Part shown: piece by piece, positions 11,430 through 23,669 of the stretch | How positions within the stretch are numbered: the stretch's first letter is position 1 | How the letters are laid out: each line of letters opens with the position of its first letter | Source of the DNA: Urechis unicinctus | Taxonomy: Eukaryota > Annelida > Polychaeta > Xenopneusta > Urechidae | Reading direction: 5' to 3' | Assembly: GCA_034190875.2 (NCBI GenBank) | Contig: CM067355.1 | Span: 33,673,314-33,737,313, forward strand | DNA: 64,000 nt | Position numbers and translations under genes: made by a program | Notes under the pieces: model-generated | The model's database searches: none | What the model was told of the DNA's origin: nothing | The model's input: only the letters and a program-made list of their open reading frames with translations

Positions 11430-12040
11430 AATGTGTGGTGTCGAGCAATTCAAGTGCAGTGTAATACAACGTATAATTGTGTCTTGTAATGTAGTGCAGC
11501 ACTGTAATACATCATGGTGTTTTGCAATGTAGTGCAGCACTGTAATCCAGTATGGTGTCTTGAAATGTAGTGCAGCATTGTAATTCAGCATGGTGTCTTG
11601 TAATGTAGTGCAGCACTGTAATACAACATGGTGTCTTGTAATATAGTGCAGCACTGTAATACAGCAGCTTGTAACTGTAATACAGCATGGTGTCTTGTAA
11701 TGTAGTGCAGCACTGTAGTACAGCATGGTGCACTCTTGTAATACACTGCATGGTGTCTTGTAATGTAGTGCAGCACTGTAATACAGCATGGTGTCTTGTA
11801 TGGTGTGTAAATACAGCATTGTAATGTAGTGTAATGTAGTGCAGCTGTAATACAGTAATGTCAGCATGTCTTGTAATGGTGTCTTGTAATGTAGTGCAGC
11901 ACTGTAATACAGCATGGTGTCTTGTAATGTAGTGCAGCACTGTAATACAGCATGGTGTCTTGTAATGTAGTGCAGCACTGTAATACAGCATGGTGTCTTG
12001 TAATGTAGTGCAGCACTGTAATACAACTAATACAGCATGA
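11430..12040. repeat. 38-bp minisatellite
   Basis: Units of tgtaatgtagtgcagcactg followed by taatacagcatggtgtct, most regular at 11870-12010, with shortened and rearranged units in the middle. The long open frames on the minus strand here are translations of the repeat and are not genes. Confidence 0.95.
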
Positions 12041-12442
12041 TGTAGAGACTCGATATTTGCGAATCAGAATTTGTAGGTTACATATATGGTTACATTTCGT
12101 CCTCAGAATGTCAGCATGAATTGTGCGTAGTTTTCCCGTGAACCGCAGGTATAAGTTGGAAAAACAGCTAAAATTGCTAAGAAAATTTCGAGCCCTTCTG
12201 AAATCGACAATGCGTTCGATGGTCAAATGATATACAATTAGATGTCGCTAGCGTCACTTCCTGTTAAGAACGAATCTTTCTCTAAAAAGGTGAGGTGTGG
12301 GTTTGCACGGCAGGCTTCCAACCAAAATGACCCCAGCATTGCCGCCTGTGGCAATGTGTTGGTCAGCGATGGTGCTGCTAAGAAGAAAGAGCGGGGGTCT
12401 GCCTATCTGTGGTGAAGGGGATCCCCAAAGGAAATAGGAGGA
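12041..12442. other. No gene recognised
   Basis: Short unique sequence between the 38-bp minisatellite and the zinc-finger-like frame. It includes a second occurrence of the gtcagcatgaatt word seen near 1627. Confidence 0.4.
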
Positions 12443-12927
12443 TTATCTTGAAGTCTGCCACAGGGGTGACAAGCGTGGAGACAGCAGACGAAGAGGAGGC
12501 TGCAACCTTGGGGTCAGCAGACGAAGAGGAGACTGCAACCGTGATTGTAACTCCATATAAGGGGTGAGCGATAACTCATTCAACTCCCACATGTCTAAAG
12601 GAGGGGTCAGAGGCTGGGAAGGAGAAGGGGTACGCAGAGAGTAATCTGCTTCTGCCAGGACAGGTAACTCGGCTTCCACTTTCCTCCTGACGGAGCGCTG
12701 GCGGAAGAGGGAGAATGCGGCCTCTTGTTTGGGTGGAACCGCATCACATGTGCAGACATCTTCTTGTGTCCCCCCACTGGCAAACGGAAATTGCAATGCC
12801 AGCACTGCATCACCTCGTCGTGAGTTTCAGCGTTATGAAGCTTGAGTGCCCTCCTACTTGGCAGCATCAAGTTTCTCCGCCCACAATGGCTCACTACACT
12901 AGACATGGCTGCACAGAAACAGCGCAT
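12443..12927 (-). CDS. Zinc-finger-like reading frame of unknown origin
   Basis: A minus-strand frame starting at 12927 has two C2H2-like patterns, the clearer one being CWHCNF followed by GGHKKMSAHVMRFH. A serine/proline-rich stretch follows (HSPSSASAP). An overlapping second frame continues leftwards with a repeated PLRLL motif. It lies next to, and on the same strand as, a retrotransposon fossil, so it may be a remnant of a mobile element. I do not recognise the family. Confidence 0.35.
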
Positions 12928-13159
12928 ACGTTAACATAAATGGAAAATGCCCCAAAGCTATTCATGTCACCAGAGATCATCACCATTAACCTCTAAATAG
13001 GCTTTTATGGGCCTCATTGCTAAACGATAATAACAGTATTAATGAGACTAACTAAAGACAAGATACAATCAGTGTAAACAAGGCTTAGGAAGTGAGTTGG
13101 GGGAAGGGAGAGTATTAACAAGGCAGCGAGTTCCCCAACCCTACTGCGCATTTACGCAC

Positions 13160-14400
13160 CATGTTACCACCCCAATCTATCTGGAGGTCTGACATCCTTC
13201 CGAGTATCCTTTCAAGAGTATTTCTTACAAGAGGGCTCAGTACAACTGTGGGGGATCATTGGGTCCATCTCGGTCGCTGTCTCAGAGGTTTCACTGGTGG
13301 TGTCCCAAATCTACAAAACAATTCGATCACCAGGGTATCAGCTACAGTGACAGCCTTTCGCAACCTGCTATCTTCAAGCTGGCCGACATGGCACTTCACC
13401 TAGCCTCTTTAAATGAGACTCAAAGGAGTCCCCAAAGACAATAATGTCATCTAGATAAACTAGACACGTTTCCCAGAGTAACCCAGTCAACACACGCTCC
13501 ACCAAGTGTTCGAATGTGGCAGGGACACAAATTAGGCCAAATGGCATCACGCTGAATTGCCACAGCCCACCAGGTGTACAAAACGCTGTCTTGGCACTTT
13601 CACTTTCCTTCACCTCTACTTGCCAATACCCGCTAGCTACATCTAGAGTAGAGAACCACTCCAAGGACTCATCAATTCGGGTAATAGGGTAGCTATCTGT
13701 GACTTTGATTGAATTTAACCTCCTATTATCTAGACAAAATCTCAGTGAACCATCCTTCTTATTGACCAAGACCACTGGGGAGGCTCAAGGACTGCTGGAA
13801 GGTTCAATGATGCCCAGTTTCAACATCTGTTTCACCTCTTTGTCTGCCTCTTGCCTTAGTATCCGTATTGGATGCTGCTTTATTGGATGCTGCTTTATTG
13901 GATGCTGCTTTATTGGATGCTGCTTTATTGGGGCAGAATTCCCAGTAGATGGCAATTTGCAGACTTGGGCTTGTTGTTCCTCTGACAAACCCTGAACTGA
14001 CTCATTGTATAAGTCCCTCAAGGGTTCTGGTGGGGAGGCTATCCTATCATTCATCACTCTCACCGGTACTATATCACCAATCGGGGCATCCCCTGATTTA
14101 GCAACTAAAATATTCCTCTCAAGGAATGTTTATGTGGGCTGAAGCATGGCACTGGTGGCACAGACATTCCCAATAACAGAACCAGGAATAAATATATTGG
14201 TACCAGGTGGGACAACTACAGTCTCCCTGAGAGAAACATGACTCACTAAATCCCTATAGTCTGCCCCCTGCTACACTGTTTGTGTCCCGCTAGCAACAAA
14301 ATACCCTCATCGGCATCCAAAAACTCTACACATTTACATCCGCAACAATAAAGGGCAACAAATGATTTGCATCCTCAACCAATCTGTAATCTGGTTGGGT
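13160..14400 (-). mobile_element. Ty3/gypsy retrotransposon fossil (pol remnant)
   Basis: The minus strand carries a spacer upstream of reverse transcriptase, much of a Ty3/gypsy-type reverse transcriptase (active-site block YLDDIIVF, with LVNKKDG and MPFGL), and a trace of integrase. No LTRs were recognised at either side. It is clearly broken, with several breaks, and incomplete at both ends. The divergence suggests an old insertion. A 15-bp tandem repeat has expanded inside it at 13871-13930. Confidence 0.85.
13871..13930. repeat. 15-bp tandem repeat inside the gypsy fossil, 4 copies
   Basis: Four perfect copies of gatgctgctttattg. Read in the pol direction each unit gives the pentapeptide IKQHP. 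Confidence 0.95.
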
Positions 14401-14451
14401 AATTTCAAATTATTTATCAACATTTGACCAAATGTGTTGATAATTTCAGCT

Positions 14452-14454
14452 GAG

Positions 14455-14527
<73 letters not shown>
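14452..14527. repeat. (GA)n microsatellite
   Basis: A gaaa-type start running into a nearly perfect ga array. Confidence 0.98.
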
Positions 14528-14534
<7 letters not shown>

Positions 14535-14836
14535 GGAGTAACTTTATTGTAACTTTAAGTAAATAATTTATACTAAAATATCTACATACTGTAGATCATT
14601 CTTCAATGAATGCTGATCATAAATTATGAAAACCCTTAAATGAAATTATATTTCCTTTCATCATTATTTCAATGATATGGAAATGCAATATTGGTCCAAA
14701 AACCAAAGCATGACATCATACAATTATAATAGTATCCATGCAGGTTGTCATTTTCATCATTTTCATCATCTGAATAAGTCACATCATGAACTTTAACATA
14801 AAGTTATGATTAAGACAAATTAGATATCAAATAAAT

Positions 14837-14975
14837 ATATATATATATATATATATAAGTGTGTGCGTGTATGTATATATGTATATAACATCACATACAC
14901 ACACGCACGCGCACACACATATCAATACACACATAGGCACGCGCACTCACATATAGATACACACATATATATAAG
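14837..14975. repeat. (TA)n / (CA)n compound microsatellite
   Basis: A (ta)n tract followed by gt-, ac- and gc-rich dinucleotide runs and a second short ta tract. Confidence 0.9.
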
Positions 14976-15054
14976 GGTTCGGTTCCCGATGCCAAGCTTC
15001 CAAGTTGCTATTGTATGTAACTATAGTTATGAAAAGATCGCAGCTCGTCTACTC

Positions 15055-15090
15055 TTTGATTGCACGGGGGACGTCCGGTGCGAATACTAA
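15055..15090. repeat. Short dispersed block, also found at 16022
   Basis: tttgattgcacggg followed by gtccggtgcg here resembles tttgattgcacggtgaaatc with ccggtgca at 16022-16050. Both lie near (TA)n tracts, so they may belong to one element family. Confidence 0.4.
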
Positions 15091-15271
15091 CCAAACTTTC
15101 CAGCCGCTGGTATCAGTAAAAACATCGACGACTGCAGCGCCATTCGTTTTCCGTTTGACCGAATGTGTTTAGTGTTATCCGTTTTTTTGTCGGCGCATAT
15201 GAAACACGGTTTACGGTTTAGTTACTGTTGTACAATTTTAGTTTTGGGGTTTTGATAAACAAAAAAGGAAA

Positions 15272-15274
<3 letters not shown>

Positions 15275-15322
<48 letters not shown>

Positions 15323-15536
15323 TATATATATATATATATATATATAGATATATAGATAGAGATATATATAGATATAGATAGAGAGAGAGAGAGATATAAG
15401 AGAGAGAAATATCTAGATCTATATATACTATATAGAGAGAGGAGATATCTCTATCTAGAGAGAGATCTCTTTCTTTATGGATTCTCTCTCTCTCTGTCTA
15501 ATATATATCTGTATATCTATTTATCCCCTCTCTATA

Positions 15537-15585
<49 letters not shown>

Positions 15586-15650
15586 ATATCTCTCTTATAT
15601 ATATCTCTCTCTCTCTCTCTCTCTCTATCTATATCTCCATATCTATATAT
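15275..15650. repeat. Compound microsatellite (TA)n-(GATA/GA)n-(CT)n
   Basis: A (ta)n array passes through gata-like units into ga-rich and then ct-rich blocks. The central part around 15400-15475 is nearly self-complementary (agagagatctcttt). Confidence 0.95.
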
Positions 15651-15699
15651 ACCCACACAGTTAATAATATACACATATATATATACAGGCGTACACACA

Positions 15700-15822
15700 C
15701 ACGCCACTGGTCGATTACGTAAGGTTTGGCCTACATAGAGTCGGCACAAGCGCCAACGGCATGCCTGGGCGACCAGCAATACGGTACCAACAATATTACA
15801 CAAACAAATGTTATCTCTAAAC
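15700..15822. mobile_element. Non-autonomous element fragment related to the sequence after the Helitron
   Basis: Contains ctggtcgattacgtaagg, then gcacaagcgccaacggcatg and ccagcaatacggtaccaaca, directly before a long (TA)n tract. The last two blocks also occur at 32.42-32.64 kb, just beyond the Helitron coding region, one of them in inverted orientation. Non-autonomous relatives of Helentrons often carry a microsatellite next to such terminal blocks, so this may be one. Confidence 0.45.
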
Positions 15823-15825
15823 AAA

Positions 15826-15980
<155 letters not shown>

Positions 15981-16021
15981 ACACACTTATAAATATACAC
16001 ATATTGTGTATATATACCCGC

Positions 16022-16310
16022 TTTGATTGCACGGTGAAATCCGGTGCACACTGTCGCTGGGACGAAAAGACGGTATATACACGGACCGAGGAGAGCTGGT
16101 AATTATAAGATAGATGTCACAAGCTACTGCCGCTTAGATGTTTTGACATGACCCCTAACCCAAGTCAATACAAGGCGAAAGTGATAAATGCCCTGGTCGA
16201 TTACGTAAGGTTTGGTCTGTTTTGACATGACCCCTTAAAGCCAGCCAAGGTAAGCGATGAATGCCTCTGGTCGATTACGTAAGGTTTGGCCTACTTAGAC
16301 ACGAACTGCA
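16022..16310. repeat. Repeated blocks ctggtcgattacgtaagg and gttttgacatgacccc
   Basis: The first block occurs at about 16194 and 16265 (and at 15708); the second at 16139 and 16219. They form two imperfect tandem units of about 75 bp. Possibly terminal pieces of the same non-autonomous family as at 15.7 kb. Confidence 0.55.
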
Positions 16311-16429
16311 GATAGCCTGCTGCTAAGCTGCTGCAGTAGAAAACATTCAAACTAAACGTCCTTTTTACTGTTTTCTTTTACTGTGAATGCTTAAAATACT
16401 GTTACAATCATTATCACGAGGCCAAGTTC

Positions 16430-17130
16430 TAAATACTGACAAAATTTCATGTGCGTAAATACAGCCGTTTCATAGATATCAACGAGGAGAGAACTCGTAG
16501 CAAAAATCGCGATAGGTACTCTAAAATACATGTCATTATACATAGTACAAAAGGTGAAAACAAGTATATTTTTCGCATATTCCATGCTACGATAATTGCT
16601 TGTTACAACCATATAATTCATATGCTTGTAATTGCAGTAGTTATGGGGAAAAATTTATGAAAAATCGTTCCCATAAGCCTCCAACACTGCGCATGCGCGT
16701 CAAACTGGATCGTAGTTGTGTCCCAACATGATCTATCATTCCCCAAAATTTCATGTTGATATGTCCAACCGTTCCAGAGAAAAGCCGGATGAACTTAGGC
16801 TGGAGTAAAAATCGCGATAGGTACCCTAAAAAACATGTCATTATGCAAAGTCCAAAAAGTGAAAACTAGTATTTTTTACCCCTATTCCATGCTACGATAA
16901 TTGCTTGTTACAACCATGTTATTCATATGTTTGTAACTGCAGTAGTTATGGAGGAGATAATAACAGAAAATGGGGGACAAAATCGACGAAAAATCAATCC
17001 CATAAGCCTCCAACACTGCGCATGCGCGTCAAACTGGATCGGTAGTTGTGTCCCAACTTGATCCATCATTCCCCACAATTTCATGTTGATATGTCCAATG
17101 GTTCCGAAGAAAAGCCCGAAAAACCTAGGC
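16430..17130. repeat. Tandem duplication with period of about 315 bp
   Basis: aaaaatcgcgataggta at 16502 returns at 16807; ccataagcctccaacactgc at about 16671 returns at about 17001. Two full units plus part of a third can be followed. It contains no coding signal. Confidence 0.85.
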
Positions 17131-17940
17131 AGGAGGAAAAAAAATTCTGGAAGACATAATAAACACAAGGAATAGAACATACTAATGAACATGTATAATT
17201 GTCACTTAAATAATGAATATTTGGCATAACAACCATTATTGAAAGGAGCAAGATCATTATATGTTTTTACCGATTTCATGAAAAAACTTCATTATATATT
17301 GATTCTTCGTTTTGCATGCACCTATACACATTACATCAGACAAGCATATATGCTGGGGGGTCATTTTCTTATTGTACATATCTTCACTTACCCTCCTGGT
17401 TTGGATTATCATCATTCAGCTCCTCTGATTCGAGCTCTTCAGATCTACACGCACACATATCAACACTGTTAATTAAACCAATAGTTGGTTTCCCTGATCA
17501 TTTCCTGAACTCACTTTACATGCTGAATTTGAAATAACAATTTCATTTGACAAATTCACTGGAATATTAATAATGCAAACCTTTAATGTTGGTAGGATGC
17601 CATGATCCTTAAAAATAAAACTTATATGAACAGTTGATATTAAATAATTCTGTTATTAAACCTGTGCAGTAGTTTGGTTGAACGGATCGCCTATGGATCA
17701 ACTAACTCATCTAATGGAGTAAAACTACTTTTCCTGGCAAAAAATAACCGTACTATCAGTGGCATACTGTCAAGTCACACATCAACGATATCCATATCGT
17801 AATAGTTATCATATTACATTGATAATTATTAAATGTATTAAACCACACAATAGCTGTACAAAAGCATTGAGCAGACGACAGTGCGTAGTATTTACTCCCA
17901 GAATCTCTTTATGGTATATCTCTAGTCAATCAGGCAGTAT
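17131..17940. other. No gene recognised
   Basis: AT-rich sequence with short frames only. Confidence 0.45.
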
Positions 17941-19360
17941 ATCATGATTCACTGGAAACTATGTCATTACCTCTCCACAAGTGCCCTCTCAGCCACATCA
18001 GTAATATCTCATCACTGCCGTTATATGCGATTGGTGTCCTCTACTTTCATCCCTTCCTCCTTCGATATTCGTCTTTTATTGAACAGTACAATCCGTGTAA
18101 TGGTGTACTGTGCTAGTTCCACCCATTGCTGGTATGATGGTGAAACATTTTTTCACACCAGGGGCAATGTTATTCGAGAAAATCCTTCAAGGTAACCAAC
18201 TCTTTAGTTGATGACACAGCGATTTGTTTGTTTAGAGCACGAAGTTTCTTACATCTGTTGGCTACATCAGCTACTTAAGTATTCCAGTGTGCTCCGTGAA
18301 GCTCTTTAAAATCTATGGCTTCTTTCTTCATTTCCAGATTTTCAACGCGAATTCCTAAGCTTATTTTCAGCAAATTTATATGCTTTAGGTAATTTCCCAA
18401 AGAAACTGCCAATGAGGGAGAATCAGACTCAATAGCTAATGCCTTTACAGCAACTGCTACTGTCATGACCTGACTACCGGTAATGAATTAATTTCAAAGA
18501 TTTGGTCTCAGTTCAAAAACTTCAGTAAACGTATAAGCACATTGTCCATATCTTTCCTTCTCTGTTCACGAGCAAGAACAAGCCTATCAATTAGTGATAA
18601 AGCAAATTCTCGGATGAGCTCGTTTTGTCTACATAATTCCTTTAGCCATGAATGTAGGTTAGTTCCACGGAGTCATTTGTTTTGCAACTGGTTCGGAGAA
18701 ATGGAGCAATGATGCTATGGGTATTTTTTGTGTAATTAACACTTGGTTGAGAACAGGCAGGCTTAGAAGCACAGTCCTTGTGCACAAACCCCAGGCAATA
18801 TTCACAAGACAAGAAGTCCCATGGATTGTGGTTGATTCACTGCTTGGCCTTCTCAGCAGGACAAGATCACCCTCGCCTGCTGCCATTACCTTACCATTGA
18901 TTAGTATTCATGTGTTAGAATTTGTTCAAATTATTCCAGAAAAGCACAGAAATTATACAATTTTCTATTGAAAATTATTCAGGTAAAATCGTATTAGTAT
19001 TTAGGTTAACAAGATCATATAACATAAGCCAAATAACAACTACCTGACTACAAAGACACATTGGAACATCAACTCATTTGTTCTATATATCCATGTGACT
19101 CACTGCAGCATTGTGTCCAAAGTTCCCCTTCTTCAGCAATCTTGCTTCCTCTGTTTACTCTTCAAAGGTAAAGTTGCGGCTTCCAGAACTTTAGCCTCAA
19201 GCAGATGAGCAGCTTCATATTGCTTTGATATATTGGAATTGGATTTCCCTTTACAATACAGGCAGTAGTCACTCTGCATATAGTTTCTCTTCCCATTCCG
19301 ATTTCTGATGTAGGTGGGAATAATAACTGCAAGCAAAAGGGTATGGCTTTCCAAGAGCTT
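17941..19360 (-). pseudogene. Decayed copy of a multicopy zinc-finger / FNKRR family protein
   Basis: Read on the minus strand, separated blocks appear in the order expected of a large family of uncharacterised proteins of about 600-800 residues found in many copies in fish and invertebrate genomes. They are CLYCK...AAHLLEAKV (19.3-19.1 kb), SCEYCLGFVHK (about 18.8 kb), REFALSLIDRL...REQRRKDM (18.6 kb), SPSLAVSLGNYLKHI (18.4 kb) and LAQYTITRIVLFNKRR (18.1 kb). The blocks lie in different frames with stops between them, so the copy is dead. Family membership is from memory of the motif order and should be checked by search. The function of the family is unknown to me. Confidence 0.5.
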
Positions 19361-20940
19361 CCTAGCTTTTACATTGACAACATACTTTGCTGTATTGAAA
19401 TCTGACCCTTGCTACCCAAATTCTGTGGGCTTACAGAGTACAGAAACATCCCATCAGGGCAGCATCAATCTAAACATATGGACTTACAATTCCTACAGGC
19501 TCTGTCTTTAATACATACAACCGAGATAATAATGTTGTTAAAATTGACTTACTGTTTGCATATCGCTTATGGTTTATGCCAGGATCCATTTGCATTGCTC
19601 TTCTTAAATTAAGATGAGACTTCTTAGTTGAACAGTTGCCAGAATTTGCTTGGGCTATTTGCTGGCTTATTTTACCTATAACAAATATGCCTGGTGATTG
19701 CTTTTTCAACAAGACCAGTCAGACTATTGCCCTGTCCATATTAAACCAGCTACTCACATTAAGAATTTACTATCCACTGTATTAACTGTGGTATAGTTCA
19801 CAGTTAATTGCATGTCGTCACAATCTAATCAAAGTCTGTTTTACTCAAATAAGCGTCATAACATTTGGCTCAGAAACACATTCAGCATCTCCATCTTATG
19901 ATAAGTGATTAGGCCCATAAAAAGGAAACTGTAGAAGTCAGAAAACTACACTTGGATGCCTAAGCCACTACCATATACATTTGCTCCACATCGCTGATCA
20001 TAAATTATGAATAAATACAAGCTCCATGATTAACAACTAATAAATAACATTACTTCATGTCAATGTAAACAATCAAGGCATACCACCTCCTCCCCCAGCA
20101 GCAGTAGCAGTAGTTGCTCCAAGTGGGCAAGAACTTAAATTTGTAAAAGCAGACGTGCAGCAGGGTATTTTATACCACTGTTCAATAACTTATCCACTAC
20201 CTACAAATTAATGAAAGACTAATGCTTACATTGTTCCATCAATGTCTTTCTTGAAAGCCTAATGACATGTATAGAAACACACTTTCAAAATATGACTTTG
20301 GACCTATCTAGCAAAACTATAGTTAGTCTGCTACAATTCAAGTCTTCTCAGTGGTTTAATTACTGCATACATGCCTGGGAGTGCAAAAATAATAACATTT
20401 TAAAGTTGATGAAGCTCATATTCATAACATAGAGCAAAAATAAATGCTTATGCTAGTATCCCCTGACAAATGCTAACATCGCCTGACACAACCGGCTGTC
20501 TGTGAAGTGGAGTTGGAATGATCAACTGGTTCATCACCTAAAATGGATCCATATAATAGAGCATATTGAAGATTTGTCTGCGAATTGCAGCGACCTATTA
20601 TCAGGTGCCTTAAGAATAAGACCTATATATTATTTGCCAGCATTTTCTCTGCATGGAGCTGTGATTATTAAAAAGTGTTTTTATAGCATCGGGAATCAAA
20701 GCTCAATAAAATTTAAGTTGCCTACATGGTGTTTAAATGTTTAACAATTATTTTAAAAACGAAGAACTGATTACAATAACAAGAATCACGTTTTACCTGT
20801 AATGAAGATTGAAATATCTCTGCTTTACTAACAGATATATCCATTAGGGCGGATTCATTCTGTGTGGTCTGCTTCCGCTTCTTATATAAAACACATACAT
20901 TCGAATGGGAAAGATGCTATGATTTTTTGTCTTCCAAACT
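19361..20940. other. No gene recognised
   Basis: AT-rich sequence with short frames and no motif. Confidence 0.4.
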
Positions 20941-20944
20941 ATGA

Positions 20945-21305
20945 CTAAGAACTTAACAATCCAAGAGTGCATCCTAGCTTGGATAGCATAGTAAACCAAG
21001 TGTGTCCTAGCTTGTATAGCATTGTAAACCAAAATGTGTCCTAGCTTGATTAGCATAGTAAACCAACAGTGTGTCCAAGCTAAGATAGCATTATAAACCC
21101 CGTGACCTTGCTTAGATAGCTTAGTAAACCAGCCCACAGAATGTCCAAGAGAGCATAGTAACACCAGTGTGCCATAGCTTGGATAGCATAGCAAACAGTA
21201 TGTCCTAGCTTGGATAGCATGGTAAAAACAATATCCTTGCTTGGATAGCATAGTAAACCCAGTGTGTGCACTAGCATAGAGAGCATAGTAAACCCAATGT
21301 CGCTG
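20945..21305. repeat. About 30-bp minisatellite
   Basis: Around eleven diverged units of tgtcctagcttggatagcat followed by agtaaacca. Unit length varies from 28 to 33 bp. Confidence 0.9.
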
Positions 21306-22190
21306 TGCATCACATTATACGTATGTAACAAAAGGAGACAGCATCAAATTTAATCATGTGGAAATGGACATGTCCAGGCTCTTCACAGACCTACTGTCTA
21401 CGATCCCGGGGTGTGTTATTGAGTTAATTGAGTACTATAATAGAAAACACACTATTATATGCAAACTAACCGAGCGAAGCTCGAAACCAACACCAGCCCG
21501 CTCGTAAATGACTGGTGAAAAAGCAGCTCGGATGGTAGCCCCGGTGGAACGGTGATATTTTTATATACTCAGACGTCTTGTAGGGCTACTCCGACGGTTT
21601 CAAAACAACAGGTCGCCTAGGTTGTGGTTGATAAATTTGCCCCTCTGATACGGCCGAGTTTGTCATTTCCTCGAAGCACGTTCAGTGACCCCCGCGTGTT
21701 AGTTAAAGACTTGTTAAGTTCCTAAACCCGAATTGGGATCGCAATGTTCACTTCAAATCCCAGCCTAATCCAGCCAATTAGATCTGAGGATCCTCTTTTA
21801 ATGTCACGCCCCGTCTTGGAAACGGCCGTTTGGCGAATGTGACGGTGCCCAGTGAGGAATTCATCACCAGGCCGTCCCATTCTCTGACGCATAAATCGCT
21901 TCATTAACGCCAATTAGTTGTTATAGTTTCTGATACACCTGGCACCGAGTCATTAATTGATTTTCGGCGCAGCTTATGTACTAAACAATCATATATAAGT
22001 ATAACGCTAAAAGTGACAATCATCGCGATCAATTGCTACATACCGCGCATCTGGTCAAATATCTACTAATGCTAATTAGTTCCCATATAAGGTCGCAGTA
22101 TTCGTCAAGAATTAAATTGCTATGGTTGTTTTTTACCATTATCCGGGAGAACGCTTGATATTCGATTAATTCCTAGCTTTTTGGCGAAAT
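21306..22190. other. No gene recognised
   Basis: A 63-codon minus-strand frame at 21722-21913 has no recognised motif and no supporting splice sites. Confidence 0.4.
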
Positions 22191-22193
22191 TCG

Positions 22194-22825
22194 ACTCCGA
22201 ATTCTGGTGGGAAGAATTCCCTGAAACTTCCGGTGTCAACAACTAGTCTCTTGCATGGCGTTTTCCTAAGTGACCGTACGGAATTTGCTGAGTTGTTATC
22301 ATGCCATTATTGTCATCGTCTGCCTGCTAATACATTTCATAGGTGAGTCAATTTATACTATATTTATACCTTATGACTTTTCGACCTAGTTGCCCTTTCC
22401 TCTCCTTTATTCAGCATCATAACAAGTCCGTTTACAACCGACTTACGTCGCGCAATCTCGCCGCCATATTGGAATTAAGTCGGTAAAGTTAATCGCCTAT
22501 CACATTTTAGCGATTATGCATATTTACAAGTTATTGCGCTTCCTGAGACCCTTTTACCATACATAATACTGATTACTTATTAGATTGGACTAGTTACATC
22601 ATGTGGACATCGTGAAGGTAAGGTCTTATGAGCGAATTTTCTACATTGGCGACGCCTTCTCAAGAAACAAGAGAAAAGGGAGCGCAAGCTCCACTTGGTT
22701 CAAAAGAGCTATTAACAGGCCACCAAACATGAGAAATAAGACGCCAGCGCCGACGGCAAAGTTGTTCTTTTCACACAGTCTTTATATAGGAAATACACAC
22801 AAATTTAGCCAGCTAGAGGCCTGTC
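22194..22825. repeat. Segmental duplication, copy A
   Basis: Matches copy B at 23126-23669 over nearly its full length, with an offset of 932 bp at the left end. Starts ctccgaattctggtgggaag and ends ctagaggcctgtc. It keeps about 65 bp around 22540-22605 that copy B lacks. A plus-strand segment ending ttcatag/gtgagtc has a good splice-donor form in both copies. Confidence 0.9.
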
Positions 22826-22979
22826 AGTCAGGCGGCGGTTCGAACGGATTGGGAACCGCCGCACTGCGCTCATGACATAGTGCTAAACTTTATAATGAGT
22901 CATGATACTGTGTTGTAAAGTAATATTCTAACATTTAAGCGGCTGTATTGCAACCATAATTAAGCTGTCCTTGTACCCG

Positions 22980-23085
22980 AATTCTCCACCAGATGTCGTA
23001 TCGCAATCTGTTGTGTGGTGATGTGCGACACGCACTGGAGGATGTCGATGAAGGAACAAGACGTTTGGCGTATAGCGGGAGGAGA
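22980..23085 (-). repeat. Dispersed repeat shared with 46.9 kb in inverted orientation
   Basis: The reverse complement (tctcctcccgctatacgcc, cttgttccttcatcgacatc, cgatacgacatctgg) matches 46885-46995 block by block. Confidence 0.8.
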
Positions 23086-23125
23086 TGTGCTTAACTTATC
23101 ATCAATTATCATGACCAAAATACGT

Positions 23126-23669
23126 ACTCCGAATTCTGGTGGGAAGAACAACAACCAGTCTCTTGCATGTCGTTGTCCTAAGTGACCGCGCGGAATTTGC
23201 TGAGTTGTTATCCTACCATTATTGTCATCATCTGCCTGCTAATACATTTCATAGGTGAGTCAATTTATACAATATTTATACATTATAACTTTTCGACCTA
23301 GTTGCCCTTTCCTCTCCTTTATTCAGCATCATAACAAGTCCGTTTTCAACCGACTTGCGTCTCGCAATCTTGCCGCCATATTGGAATTAAGTCGGTAAAG
23401 TTAATCGCCTATCACATTTTAGCGATTATGCATATTTACAAGTTACAAGACATCGTGAAGGTAAGGTCTTATGAGCGAATTTTCTACATTGGCGACGCCT
23501 TCTTCAAGAAACAAGAGAAAAGGGAGCGCAAGCTCCACTTGGTTCAAAAGAGCTATTAACAGGCCACCAAACATGAGCAATAAGACGCCAGCGCCGACGG
23601 CAAAGTTGTTCTTTTCACACAGTCTTTATATAGGAAATTCACTCAAATTTAGCCAGCTAGAGGCCTGTC
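23126..23669. repeat. Segmental duplication, copy B
   Basis: Second copy of 22194-22825. Highly similar, so the duplication is fairly recent. Ends at the junction with another dispersed repeat (23670). Confidence 0.9.
23443..23625 (-). CDS. Candidate exon with strong membrane segment, inside the duplication
   Basis: Sixty open codons on the minus strand, preceded directly by a stop. Residues about 9-40 are strongly hydrophobic (FAVGAGVLLLMFGGLLIALL then LALPFLLFL), as in a transmembrane helix pair. Copy A carries the same stretch with one Leu/Phe change and a one-base length difference near its end. Flanking splice sites are not convincing and no family was recognised, so chance hydrophobicity is possible. 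Confidence 0.25.
   Translation of the reverse strand, partial: RLCEKNNFAVGAGVLLLMFGGLLIALLNQVELALPFLLFLEEGVANVENSLIRPYLHDVL

Noticed and set aside
11406-12026. A 206-codon minus-strand open frame with regular repeats
   Set aside because: It is the 38-bp minisatellite read through. Three frames are open with cyclically shifted peptides, which is expected of a repeat whose length is not a multiple of three.
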